Part shown: one piece after another, positions 52,380-63,116 of the stretch
How positions within the stretch are numbered: position 1 is the stretch's first letter
How the letters are laid out: each line of letters starts with the position of its first letter
Notes under the pieces: model-generated
Databases searched by the model: none
What the model was told of the DNA's origin: nothing
What the model saw: the letters and a program-made list of their open reading frames with translations, nothing else
Assembly: GCA_963806145.1 (NCBI GenBank)
Contig: CAWDXD010000030.1
Location: 124,001 to 188,000 of the forward strand
Source: DASXKD01 sp963806145
GTDB taxonomy: Bacteria > Actinomycetota > Actinomycetes > Streptosporangiales > Streptosporangiaceae
Length of the DNA: 64,000 nucleotides
Reading direction: 5' to 3'
Program-made: the position numbers and the translations under genes

Positions 52380-53444
52380 ATGAGACTTCCGGTCAGCCCG
52401 CCGGTCGCGCCGATGCTCGCCAAGGCGGTCAAGCAGATACCCGATGGCCCGTACAGCTATGAGCCGAAGTGGGACGGGTTCCGGTCCATCATCTTCCGCG
52501 ACGGTGACGAGGTGGAGATCGGCAGCCGTAACGAGCGGCCCATGACGCGGTACTTTCCCGAGCTGGTCACCCAGGTCATCGAGCAACTGCCGGAGCGGTG
52601 CGTGATCGACGGGGAGATCGTCATTCCCGACGGCGAAGGCGCCCGGCTCGACTTCGAGGCGCTGCTGCAGCGGATCCACCCGGCGGCGAGCCGGGTAAAC
52701 CTGCTGGCCAGCCAGACCCCCGCCCGTTTCGTGGCGTTCGACCTGCTCGCGCTCGGGGACACTGATTACACCGCGCGGCCGTTCAGCGAGCGCCGGGCCG
52801 TGCTGGAGGACGCTCTTGCAGCGGTGCGCGCCCCGCTGCACGTCACCCCGGCCACCACGGACCGGGAGCTGGCCGGACGGTGGTTCTCCCAGTTCGAGGG
52901 CGCCGGGCTGGACGGCCTGATCGCCAAGCCGCTGGACGGCGGGTACGAACCGGACAAGCGGGTCATGTTCAAGGTCAAGCACGAGCGGACCGCCGACTGC
53001 GTGGTGGCCGGTTACCGGACTCACAAGTCCAGCGACGAGGCGATCGGGTCGCTGCTGCTCGGCCTGTACGCCGACGACGGCAAGCTGGCCAGTGTGGGCG
53101 TGATCGGCGCGTTCCCGATGGCCAGGCGCCGGGAGCTGTTCACCGAAATGCAGCCGCTGGTCACCACGTTCGACGGGCACCCGTGGAACTGGGCCAGGCC
53201 GGAGGGCGTGGTGGGCACCCCACGCGAGGCCGAGGTCAGCCGGTGGAACTCGGGCAAGGACCTGTCGTTCACCCCGCTGCGCCCCGAGCGGGTGGCCGAG
53301 GTCCGCTACGACCACATGGAAGGCCGCAGGTTCCGGCACACGACCCAGTTCGTCCGCTGGCGGCCCGACCGGGATCCGCGGTCGTGCACCTATGCGCAGC
53401 TCGAAGAGCCGGTCAGCTTCGACCTTGGCGGCATTCTAGGGTGA
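52380..53444 (+). CDS. ligC: ATP-dependent DNA ligase (LigC type)
   Basis: A 354-residue stand-alone ligase. The adenylated Lys is Lys30 in EPKWDGFRSI. DGEIVI, GLIAKP and MFKVKHERTADCV are the other nucleotidyltransferase motifs, and a C-terminal OB fold completes it. There is no polymerase or nuclease domain, so it resembles mycobacterial LigC1/C2 rather than LigD. ATG 52380 has GGGGAGGA upstream. Likely roles are repair gap filling or nick sealing. Divergent from gadB by 115 bases; its end overlaps the RibD-like gene by nine. Confidence 0.92.
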   Translation: MRLPVSPPVAPMLAKAVKQIPDGPYSYEPKWDGFRSIIFRDGDEVEIGSRNERPMTRYFPELVTQVIEQLPERCVIDGEIVIPDGEGARLDFEALLQRIHPAASRVNLLASQTPARFVAFDLLALGDTDYTARPFSERRAVLEDALAAVRAPLHVTPATTDRELAGRWFSQFEGAGLDGLIAKPLDGGYEPDKRVMFKVKHERTADCVVAGYRTHKSSDEAIGSLLLGLYADDGKLASVGVIGAFPMARRRELFTEMQPLVTTFDGHPWNWARPEGVVGTPREAEVSRWNSGKDLSFTPLRPERVAEVRYDHMEGRRFRHTTQFVRWRPDRDPRSCTYAQLEEPVSFDLGGILG

Positions 53445-54221
53445 TTCCCGCCCTGCTCCCGCGCTCCGCACGTAGCGGCAGAGCAGGTAGCCCTCGTCCT
53501 CCAGCGCGTGGGCGAGCGTGAAAGGCAGGGTGGCACCGCGGGGCATGGGCAGGCCGCCGGTCACGATCCGGCCGGCATCCGGGCCGGCCAGCAGCGGGCT
53601 GATGGTGAGGCACAGCTCGTCGAGGAGTCCCTCGGCGGCGAACTGGGCCAGCAGGTGCGGCCCGCCCTCGCAGGAAATCCGCTGGTGCCCGAGCTGGGCC
53701 AGCGCGTCCACCGCGGCCTTCAGGTCGACGCTGGCCTCGCCCGCGACGATCACCTCCGCGGTCCGCGCGGCCGCGGCGCAACGGCCCGGCAAGGCGGACT
53801 CGGTGGTGATGACGATCGTCCGGGCGGACGGGGGAGCGTTGGCGATCAGCGCGCTGCCGAGGTCCAGGTCGAGCGCGCGGGTGACCACCGCGATCGGCGG
53901 GGACGGCGTCCGGCCGTCCCGCAGCCAGGCCCAGCGCAGCCCCTCGGACTCCGGCCACACCGGCCGGTAGCGTTCGGCGCGCGCCGTGCCCGCGCCGACC
54001 AGGATCACGTCGGCCTGCGCCCGGAGCATGGCGAACACCTGCTGGTCCGCCTCGTTGGACAAGCCGCCGGACCGCCCGTCCACGGTGGCGGCACCGTCCA
54101 GGCTCGCCACCATGTTCGCCCGCAGCCAGCGCTCTGGCGGCGCGCCCAGGTCCGGGAAGGCGTACAGCGCCGCAAGGGCGGCATCGTCAAGGGCGGAGCC
54201 GCCCGGATAGACCTGGCGCAT
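53436..54221 (-). CDS. RibD C-terminal-like pyrimidine reductase family protein
   Basis: A 261-residue protein of the DHFR-like RibD_C family. WLRANMVASLDGAATVDGRSGGLSNEADQQVF, followed by DVILVGAGTARAERYRPV, is the NADPH-binding beginning. CEGGPHLLAQFAAEGLLDELCLTISPLL is typical of the substrate end. RibD_C reduces a pyrimidine intermediate of riboflavin synthesis; stand-alone copies in actinobacteria often have unknown substrates. It starts two bases after glgX ends, so it is probably the last gene of the cysH-aidB-glgX run. Confidence 0.85.
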   Translation of the reverse strand: MRQVYPGGSALDDAALAALYAFPDLGAPPERWLRANMVASLDGAATVDGRSGGLSNEADQQVFAMLRAQADVILVGAGTARAERYRPVWPESEGLRWAWLRDGRTPSPPIAVVTRALDLDLGSALIANAPPSARTIVITTESALPGRCAAAARTAEVIVAGEASVDLKAAVDALAQLGHQRISCEGGPHLLAQFAAEGLLDELCLTISPLLAGPDAGRIVTGGLPMPRGATLPFTLAHALEDEGYLLCRYVRSAGAGRESP

Positions 54222-54223
54222 GG

Positions 54224-56361
<2,138 letters not shown>

Positions 56362-56362
<1 letters not shown>

Positions 56363-58059
56363 CACTGGGCCCCGCCCGCCGCCTCGGCGCGGGCGCGGTC
56401 GGTGATGGCTGCCAGGTCGAGTCCGGCGGGCAGGGTGCCGAACGGCGCTCCCGGGCCACCGAGCGCCTGCGGGCCGAGCCGGGACGCGCAGAACCCATCC
56501 GCGACCGCGCCGGGCGCGTGCCGCACCAGCAGCGCCGCCGCCAGGGTGACCGCGATCTGCCCGGCCAGCCGCCTGGCCTCGTGCTGCGCCTCCAGGCTGT
56601 TCGCAGCCGCCAGCCCGGCCAGCTGTGCCTTCAGGGCGGCCGTGGCGCCGTCCAGGGCCTGCTCCGCGCCCGCGGCGGCGTCCAGCTCGGCGAGCAGCGC
56701 GTCGGCCGCGCCCCGGGTCCTGGCCAGCGCCCGCAGCACGTCCAGCGACGTCACGTTCCCCGAGCCTTCCCAGATCGAGTTCAGCGGGGCCTCCCGGTAG
56801 GTCCGCGGCAGGCCGGACTCCTCCACGTACCCGTTGCCGCCGAGGCATTCCAGCGCCTCGACCGCGTGCGCCGGGAAGCGCTTGCACACCCAGTACTTGG
56901 CCGCGGGCAGGGCCACGCGCAGCAGTGCCGCCTCGGCCGCGTCCCCGCGCGCCGCCCGGTCCGCCGCGCCGGCCAGGCGGAAGGCCAGCACGGTGGCGGC
57001 CTGGGATTCCAGGCTCAGGTCGGCGAGCACATTCGCCATCAGCGGCTGTGCGGCGAGTTCTTTGCCGAACGCCAGCCGGTGGCTGGCGTGATGCACCGCG
57101 GCGACCGTGGCTGCCCGGATGCCCGCTGCGCTGCCGATGACGCAGTCCAGCCTGGTCGCGCTGACCATCGCGATGATCGTGGCCACGCCCCGGCCGGGCT
57201 CGCCGACCTGCCAGGCCAGGGCGCCGTCGAACTCGATCTCGGCCGAGGCGTTGGACCGGTTGCCGAGCTTGTCCTTGAGCCGTTGCAGGCGCATCCCGTT
57301 GCGTGCGCCGTCGGGCAGCACCCGGGGGAGCAGGTAACAGGTCAGTCCGGCCGGGCCCTGGGCGAGCGTGAGAAACAGGTCGCACATGGGCGCGGAGCAG
57401 AACCACTTGTGCCCGGTGAGCAGGTGGGCACCCTCGCCGGCGGCCGGTATGGGCTCCGCGCGGGTGGTGTTCGCCCGGACGTCGGAGCCGCCCTGCTTCT
57501 CGGTCATGGCCATGCCGGACAGCAGGCCCCGCTTGCCGTCGGCCGGGCGCAGCCCGGGATCGTAGGCGCACGCGGTGAGCAGCGGCTCGAACCTGGCCGC
57601 CAGGCCGGGGGCGTGCCGCAGTGCGGGCACCGCGGCGTAGGTCATCGAGATGGGGCAGCCGTGCCCGGCCTCGGCCTGGGTCCAGACGTAGAACTTCGCG
57701 GCCCGGGCCACGTGCGCGCCGGGCCGCGGGTCCGCCCACGGCGCCGCGTGCAGGCCGTGGCTGACTGCGGTGTCCATCAGCGCGTGCCACGCGGGGTGGA
57801 ACTCGACCTCGTCGATGCGGTTGCCGTGCCGGTCGTGGGTGCGCAGCACCGGCGGGTGCTCGTTGGCCAGGCGGGCCTGTTCGGCGGTCTGCGCACGCCC
57901 GGCCAGCAGGCCTAGCTCGTGCAGCCCGCCGGCGGCCCAGCCCGCGCCTTCCCGGTCCACGGCCTCCAGCAGCGCCGGGTCGGCCGCCACGTCATGACCG
58001 GCCAGCACCGGCACCTGGTTACGGACCTCATGGGTGACCCGCGGGCCCGGGGTCACCAC
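56362..58059 (-). CDS. aidB: AidB-like acyl-CoA dehydrogenase
   Basis: About 565 residues. THEVRNQVPVLAGHDVAAD, at the N-terminus, and SMTYAAVPALRHAPGL, then AMTEKQGGSDVRANTT, identify the AidB branch of acyl-CoA dehydrogenases, with FAD. In E. coli AidB is part of the adaptive response to alkylation, though its reaction is unsettled. GTG 58059 is preferred (GTG 58065 is also possible), with AAGGGG upstream. It follows the cysH stop by a few bases. The ORF extends into cysH in another frame, which is not coding. Confidence 0.87.
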
Positions 58060-58072
58060 ACCCACCAGCCCC

Positions 58073-58828
58073 TTAAAGGTGCAGGCCGCATTCGGTCTTT
58101 CCGGTGCCCGCCCAGCGGCCGCTCCGCGGGTCGGCCCCGGGCTTGACCGGCAGCGTGCAGGTGGCGCAGCCAATCGACGGGTAGCCCTCGTCGACCAACG
58201 GGTTCAGTACCACCCCGTGCTCGGCGATGTAGGCGTCCACCTCTTCCTGGGTCCAGCCGGCGATCGGGTTGACCTTGACCATCGCGCGCTTGGGATCCCA
58301 CTCGACCACCTTGGTGTCGCTGCGCGCGTCGGTCTCCTCGCGGCGCACACCGGTGATCCACGCGTCGTAGGGCTCCATCGCCCGCTCCAACGGGACCACC
58401 TTGCGCAGATAGCAGCACAGGTCGGGGTTGCGGCCGTAGAGGCGCGGACCCAGTTCCGCGTCCTGCTCGGGCACGGTGCGGGACGGGGTCACGTTGATGA
58501 GGTTGATCGGGTACGTCTGCGCCACCGCGTCCCTGGTCCCGATGGTCTCCGGGAAGTGGTAACCGGTATCCAGGAAGACCACGTCGATGCCGGGCTTGAC
58601 CTCGGCGGCCAGATGGATGATGACCGCGTCGGTCATGGAGGAGGTGATACAGACGCGCTTGCCGAAGGTCTCCACCGCCCACGCGATGACCTCGCGTGCC
58701 GGGGCGTCCGCCAGATCCTTCGCGGCCTGCGCGGCCTGTGCGGCGAGTGCCTGCCGCCGCGCCGCCTCCTCAGCGTCCCCCGCCGTGACCTGCTCGGGGT
58801 ACGTAGGCTTGGTCGCGCTCAATCTCAC
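58073..58828 (-). CDS. cysH: Phosphoadenylyl/adenylyl-sulfate reductase CysH
   Basis: A 251-residue enzyme of assimilatory sulfate reduction. ITSSMTDAVIIHLAAEV and VVFLDTGYHFPET bind the nucleotide. Cys pairs in DLCCYLRK and GCATC are iron-sulfur ligands, which marks the adenylyl-sulfate (APS) type. The C-terminal catalytic Cys is in KTECGLHL. GTG 58828 overlaps the stop of a Cys-rich small ORF in GTGA. No sirA/nirA or cysDN gene is adjacent. It heads the cysH-aidB-glgX-ribD-like run. Confidence 0.93.
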   Translation of the reverse strand: MRLSATKPTYPEQVTAGDAEEAARRQALAAQAAQAAKDLADAPAREVIAWAVETFGKRVCITSSMTDAVIIHLAAEVKPGIDVVFLDTGYHFPETIGTRDAVAQTYPINLINVTPSRTVPEQDAELGPRLYGRNPDLCCYLRKVVPLERAMEPYDAWITGVRREETDARSDTKVVEWDPKRAMVKVNPIAGWTQEEVDAYIAEHGVVLNPLVDEGYPSIGCATCTLPVKPGADPRSGRWAGTGKTECGLHL

Positions 58829-58944
58829 AGGAAGGCTCCCATCCGGTAAGCGTAGCCGGTCACGCCCGTACAGCCCCTGCAACCACACGCCTCGCAGAAA
58901 ATGTTCCCACGAACCGATGCCCGCCCGCGCCTCTTGCCGCTCAT
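58825..58944 (-). CDS. Cysteine-rich small ORF upstream of cysH, candidate attenuator leader
   Basis: A 39-codon ORF (MSGKRRGRASVRG start, ending YRMGAFL) overlaps the cysH GTG in GTGA. Its middle is FCEACGCRGC: four Cys codons within ten. Polycysteine leader ORFs are known in mycobacteria upstream of sulfur assimilation genes, where they make expression respond to cysteine supply. Here the direct overlap would also couple translation. It could instead encode a functional small metal-binding protein. No comparison with relatives is possible here. Confidence 0.45.
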   Translation of the reverse strand: MSGKRRGRASVRGNIFCEACGCRGCTGVTGYAYRMGAFL

Positions 58945-59023
58945 CGGGAGTTTCCCGGAAAAGTCCCGATCATGCCTCCGTCGCGTACGGGTTCCAGGTG
59001 GGTCATTCCCCGGGCTCACACCA

Positions 59024-59149
59024 CTAGCCTTGCCGGATCCAGGCCATCGGCGGCTCGGGTGGCTTGGCCGGCGGCTTGTGCTGGCAGTCGCACCAGTTAC
59101 CACCTCGGCACTCTTCGTGATGCGCGGCCCGGCAGGCGGAGCAGACCAT
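59024..59149 (-). CDS. Small Cys-rich, possibly zinc-binding protein
   Basis: A 41-residue ORF starting MVCSACRAAHHEECRGG. Cys at 3, 6, 14, 20 and 22 and two His could bind zinc; the tail is Pro/Lys-rich. Small proteins of this build are annotated in other actinobacteria, but I know of no function. It lies between cysH's leader and whiB, on the same strand, with about 80 bases on its downstream side. Confidence 0.6.
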   Translation of the reverse strand: MVCSACRAAHHEECRGGNWCDCQHKPPAKPPEPPMAWIRQG

Positions 59150-59404
59150 AGTGCCATTATCAAGGTTCCGGCAGGTTTCCTGACGGCATCTCAGGCCCCA
59201 CGGTTCGCGGCGCGGCAACCGCAACCTGCCCCTACGGCGGCCATCGGGGGTTCCGGGCCGCCCTCGGGCTGGCGCTGCGAGGGTTTCTGCGGGTCGCCCC
59301 CTCGGGCCAGCGCTGCGGGCTACGGCGAAGCTGCCGCAAGCAGCGGGCAGCAGTGGCCAGCCACGGAATGGCTGCGAGCGCGGTTAGGCGTGCCGGGGAC
59401 GCAC
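59150..59404. other. Intergenic region with partial dispersed-repeat copy
   Basis: GGCCATCGGGGGTTCCGGG at 59239-59257 matches the start of the repeat after egtD but lacks the second half. It is followed by two direct copies of CCTCGGGCNNGCGCTGCG (about 59262 and 59300). No gene is visible. Confidence 0.6.
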
Positions 59405-59704
59405 TTAGGCGGCGTTGGCACGGCGCATCCGGCGGCGCCGTTCGGAGGCCCTCTCCTCCTCATTCAGGCCGCCCCAGGTGCCGTACTTTTCTGGCCGGGA
59501 AACGGCATAGGTGAGGCATTCCGCGCGCACCGGACATGCGGCGCATACCGCCTTCGCCTTGCGTTCCCGCACCTCACGCTCGGGCTGGCGCTCTCCGTCC
59601 GGCCCGAAGAAGAGCACGATATCCTTGCCTCGGCACGCGCCGGCGTCTTGCCAGGCCCAGCTCGGCCGTGGAGGCATGGCCACCTGCCGACGTACCTCAG
59701 ACAT
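59405..59704 (-). CDS. WhiB-family iron-sulfur regulator
   Basis: A 99-residue protein starting MSEVRRQVAM. The [4Fe-4S] ligands are Cys24 (GACRGK), Cys54, Cys57 (CAACP) and Cys63. The GTWGGL turn and a basic C-terminus (EERASERRRRMRRAN) complete the Wbl pattern; this tail is not that of WhiB1, WhiB2 or WhiB7, so I leave the subclass open. The long open frame upstream (to 59776) is not needed. Confidence 0.92.
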   Translation of the reverse strand: MSEVRRQVAMPPRPSWAWQDAGACRGKDIVLFFGPDGERQPEREVRERKAKAVCAACPVRAECLTYAVSRPEKYGTWGGLNEEERASERRRRMRRANAA

Positions 59705-60095
59705 GAATCGGTCTCCTCTGATTTCCGTGTGTTCCTGAGTCCAGCAAACGCCGTGGTGGACGACACGCGGTCGCATGTGTTACTGCGGCATTACCCCGTC
59801 CATCCATCCAACGCGCTACGCCGCCCTCGTGTTCCCGCACATACGGGCACCCGCGCAGCGCTGCGCGCGCAGGAAGTTCGGGGGCAATCTAAGGCGCCGG
59901 ACGGGAGGGGGCCGTTGCGCGCCTGCCGTCCCGACGAAGCCAGCCGGTTCAGCCGAACCGACGCCCAATTGTGCCATCCGCTATGACCGTTCCGCAGGCA
60001 GGCGAGAGAATCAGGCAGGCCCAACTGCGAACGCAGGGTTACTGGTTGCGGATAAACGATCACCAACTGGACAAAGCTGAGGGTCGAGGGTCACC
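59705..60095. other. Intergenic region between whiB and the repeat protein gene
   Basis: About 390 bases of divergent regulatory space. No convincing gene is seen; ORFs in it have poor codon use. GGTTACTGGTTGCGGATAAACGAT near 60038-60062 contains a GATAAAC -10-like segment that could serve the plus-strand gene. Promoters for both genes must lie here. Confidence 0.4.
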
Positions 60096-61511
60096 ATGGG
60101 CAACATGTCGGCGTCGGACGCAGCACCGTTGCCCCGGCTTGGCGAGGTCTATTTTGACGTCAGGGGCGAATCACGCAGCATGCGGCTGAGCTGGTACGCG
60201 GCCACGGGGGTGGCCGTGTTCAGCATCTGGCAGGGCGGCACCTGCACCGGGACGTTCCGGCTCCCGATCGCCGACCTGCCCCGGATGGTCGAGGCGCTGC
60301 AGGGCGGCCCCCACGGCGACGCCCGGGCAACGGGTGGCCCGCACGGCGACCCGCGGGCCACCGGACTGCGCAGCATGCCGGGCCATCAGGGCAGGACCGG
60401 GCACGGCGCCAGTCATGCCTCCGGCCAGTACGGTCCCGGTGACTACAGCTCAGGCGACTACAGCTCCTCAGGCGACTACGGCTCAGGCGACTACAGCTCA
60501 GGCGACTACGGGAGGACGGCCCAGCGCGACGGCCCCGACCGCGACCTGGGGCCCGAACCCGCCACCGGCCATTCCGACCAGGGATTCCCGGTGTCCGGGG
60601 CGGCCAGCCAGGGCGGTCCCGTGCACACCGGTGCGCACGGGAGGCATGAGGAGACCCAGGCGGCCTACCCGGACGACAGCCTTCCCGGCGGCCCGGGAGC
60701 CTCCCGCGAGGGGCGCGGGGGCAGGTACGGTGACGAGCCGCCGACCGGCGTGTACCGCGGCGACCCGCTGAGCCAGGACCGCTGGGACGGCGGCCATCGG
60801 CAGGACCGGCACGGCGGGCACCACGACGACCCGCCCACCGGCGACCACTACGGCGACTCGGGCCCCGGCCCTTACGGGGACGACCCGCTTTCCGCTGGCT
60901 ACCGGGAGGACCTCCAGGACGGCGGGCACCACGACCACCCGCCCCGCAGCGCTTACGGGGACGACCCGCTTTCCGGCGGCTACCGGGAAGAGCCGCACGG
61001 CGGGCCCTACCGGGCTGACTCACTTCCCGGCGGTTACCGGGCGGACCTGCACGGCGGGCACCACGACGACCCGCTCTCCGGCGGCTACCGGGAAGAGTCG
61101 CGCGTCGCCGGGCACCAGGCGGACCGGCGCGGCGCTGACTACCCGGACGACCCGCTCACCGGTGGTTACCCCGGGGAGCGCCACACCGGCGGCTACCCCG
61201 ACGATCCCCGCAGCGGGTATGCCGAGGAGCCGATGACGGCGCGCTACCGGGCGGAGCCGCCCACCGGCGACTACCCGACCGGCCCGTCGGATTCGGCCAT
61301 TGACGATCCGGACTACCCGGCACCGGCCGGCCATGCTGGCTATTCGCCCGCCCGGCCATACGTGGCGCCCGTTCCCGGCGTCACGCCAGGGACCGGCGAA
61401 GGGCGCGGGCAGCGCCGCGGCGACGGCCGGGAGGAAAGCGACCCTTCTCCCGATCCCTTCCCTTATGGCCGCCAGCCCGCTGAGCCCGAGGTGCGCGAGC
61501 GCGGAAGATAA
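60096..61511 (+). CDS. Repeat-rich protein with a conserved N-terminal domain
   Basis: A 471-residue protein. Residues about 10-70 (RLGEVYFDVRGESRSMRLSW, VAVFSIWQGGTCTGTF) form a compact domain seen in actinobacterial hypothetical proteins. The rest is disordered in character. It begins with SGDYSS repeats (about 115-135) and continues with loosely repeated blocks of the type DDPLSGGYREE and HHDDPL, rich in Gly, Asp, His, Arg and Tyr. No transmembrane segment or signal peptide is seen. Start ATG 60096, with ATG 60105 possible. It may be a scaffold or condensate-forming protein, but that is only suggested by composition. Confidence 0.6.
   Translation: MGNMSASDAAPLPRLGEVYFDVRGESRSMRLSWYAATGVAVFSIWQGGTCTGTFRLPIADLPRMVEALQGGPHGDARATGGPHGDPRATGLRSMPGHQGRTGHGASHASGQYGPGDYSSGDYSSSGDYGSGDYSSGDYGRTAQRDGPDRDLGPEPATGHSDQGFPVSGAASQGGPVHTGAHGRHEETQAAYPDDSLPGGPGASREGRGGRYGDEPPTGVYRGDPLSQDRWDGGHRQDRHGGHHDDPPTGDHYGDSGPGPYGDDPLSAGYREDLQDGGHHDHPPRSAYGDDPLSGGYREEPHGGPYRADSLPGGYRADLHGGHHDDPLSGGYREESRVAGHQADRRGADYPDDPLTGGYPGERHTGGYPDDPRSGYAEEPMTARYRAEPPTGDYPTGPSDSAIDDPDYPAPAGHAGYSPARPYVAPVPGVTPGTGEGRGQRRGDGREESDPSPDPFPYGRQPAEPEVRERGR
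60432..60512 (+). repeat. 15-bp in-gene repeat coding GDYSS units
   Basis: The block GGCGACTACAGCTCA recurs about five times with small changes, one copy carrying a three-base insertion (TCC). It codes for GDYSS/GDYGS units. Perfect multiples of three keep the frame, so repeat number could change without breaking the gene. Confidence 0.8.
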
Positions 61512-61750
61512 GCCGGCTGTATTGACGTTCGGGCCGGCTGAAGGGCGCCCGGCCTGCAGCCGCCCGGCTGCCGGAGAGTTCGCCACGCGCCGCCGCCGGC
61601 CCGGGTAGCCGCGAATGGCGTTCAAGGTATCACTCAGAGTGTGCCAAGTACGGCTTCCGCCGTTCCCTCAGCCAGGGTTGACCTGGGTGTCGTTACGGTT
61701 GAGCTGCCGCAGGGGGGATATATTTGGCACAAGGGGAAGGGGGGCCAGGA

Positions 61751-62089
61751 GTGGCACACAAGGTTTCAGTCACATACGCGTGTGACTACGACTCGAAAGA
61801 GATTCCGCAGGGCCAGCACACGCTGCGCAGGTTCAGCATCGATGGCCGGGACTATGAGATCGACCTTTGCCTGAAGCACAGCGAAAGGTTCGACGAGGCC
61901 GTCAGCCGCTATGCGTCACACGCCCGTAAGGCATCGGCACGGCTGGTGCGGGCAAAGCGGAGAACGGCTGCGCACCGTAAGCACAGTGCGCAGGTCCGCG
62001 CGTGGGCGAAGGCGAATGGGTTCACGGTGAGCGAGCGCGGGCGCATTCCCGCGGACGTTGTCACCAAGTACGAATCATCGCACGAGTAG
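61751..62089 (+). CDS. lsr2: Lsr2 family nucleoid-associated protein
   Basis: A 112-residue Lsr2, which silences AT-rich foreign DNA and bridges DNA. The N-terminal dimerisation domain is AHKVSVTYACDYD and RRFSIDGRDYEIDLC. The C-terminal DNA-binding helices end in the minor-groove segment SERGRIPADV, matching the RGR core. GTG 61751 has GGCCAGGA upstream. A TATATT at 61719-61724 could be its -10. It faces satP across a strong terminator. Confidence 0.92.
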   Translation: MAHKVSVTYACDYDSKEIPQGQHTLRRFSIDGRDYEIDLCLKHSERFDEAVSRYASHARKASARLVRAKRRTAAHRKHSAQVRAWAKANGFTVSERGRIPADVVTKYESSHE

Positions 62090-62150
62090 CCGCCAGCCGC
62101 GTGCCGGCGGGGCGCCATCGGCACCGGGCTGGCTCTGTTGCTAAGACGCG

Positions 62151-62182
62151 TGATCCCGGGGGCGTGCCCGCCCCCGGGATCA
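62151..62182. terminator. Bidirectional terminator between lsr2 and satP
   Basis: A perfect 14-bp stem (TGATCCCGGGGGCG and its complement) closes a four-base TGCC loop. It lies between two genes that converge on it (stops at 62089 and 62198) and should terminate both transcripts. Confidence 0.8.
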
Positions 62183-62197
62183 GCGGTGGATCTATTG

Positions 62198-62840
62198 TCA
62201 GGAAGACTGTTTCACGAACGGCTGGCCCACGGGGAGGATGGTCCTGCCCGGATACGCCGTTGCCCACCCCCGCGGCTGAGGTGTACCAGGCGCATAGCGC
62301 GGTCAGGATGCCCACGTAGCCACCGATCTTGACGATGTTCGCGTTGGCTGCGAAGTTCCCGATGAACAGGACGATCTCAGTCGCTTCCAGGGTCAGGAAC
62401 ACCGCGAACACCGCGGCGTTCACCATGCTGCTCCACAGCAGCATGTAGGTGTTGAAGATGGCGAACGCCAGCAGGATCCAGCCCAGGTCCTTTTGTGCTG
62501 CGGCCGCGTGCGCGGCCACCACCAGGGGCCCTGCCCCGGCCGGCGGTGGTGCCACCAGCAGGACCCACAGCCCCAGCCCGAGCCAGAAGCCACCGTAGGT
62601 GGAGAACGCGGTGGCGCCGAACACGTTGCGGTTGCGGAACTCCCACATCCCGGCCAGCAACTGGCCCAGCCCGCCGTAGGCGAAGGCGTAGCCCAGCCAC
62701 GCACTGCCGGTGGCGCTGCCCATCCAGCCGGCGTTCGAGGCCGACAGCAAGAATGTGGTCAGGGCAAAGGCGGCGAGCCCGAGAGGTGCTGGGTCTGCCA
62801 CTGGCGCCATGACGATAGGTCGGTCGTCGTTAACGGTCAA
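62198..62840 (-). CDS. satP: SatP/GPR1-FUN34-YaaH family acetate-succinate transporter (apparent C-terminal frameshift)
   Basis: About 213 residues with six hydrophobic helices. WEFRNRNVFGATAFSTYGGFWLGLG carries the NxFGxTAFxxYGxFW motif typical of the acetate uptake family. The translated frame continues past the usual end toward 62061, overlapping lsr2. One base out near 62247 gives the expected tail SGRTILPVG and a stop at 62198, so I take the shorter form. The start is TTG 62840, decided by AGGAGG at 62847-62852, six bases upstream. Confidence 0.85.
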
Positions 62841-63116
62841 CTGCTTCCTCCTGTCGAGGGTGCGTCCACCAAGTCGCGGGCAGACCTACATAGCGGCGAA
62901 GAGGACGCCGGAATAGAACGGAAGCCGCGCAATGGCCGCGAACTGATACTCGAGCGATCAAAGCGGCCAAGGAGACCTTCCTCCGTCTTCACAAGTGGCT
63001 CTGCGGAACCACGAGGAAGACCTGCCCTGAGGGTAACGCCGTATACGACGGTTGGGGAGACCCAGGTTTTAGCGGAGCCGAAATCGTTTTACCTGGCCGG
63101 CCCGGCCCCGGAATGC
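62841..63116. other. Intergenic region between the RCK protein gene and satP
   Basis: About 276 bases between two minus-strand genes. It should hold the satP promoter and the 3' end of the RCK transcript. No hairpin of note and no repeat was seen. Confidence 0.4.

Noticed and set aside
58825..58944. A RiPP precursor reading of the Cys-rich ORF
   Set aside because: No modifying enzyme or transporter gene is adjacent, and it overlaps the start of cysH, which fits a leader better.
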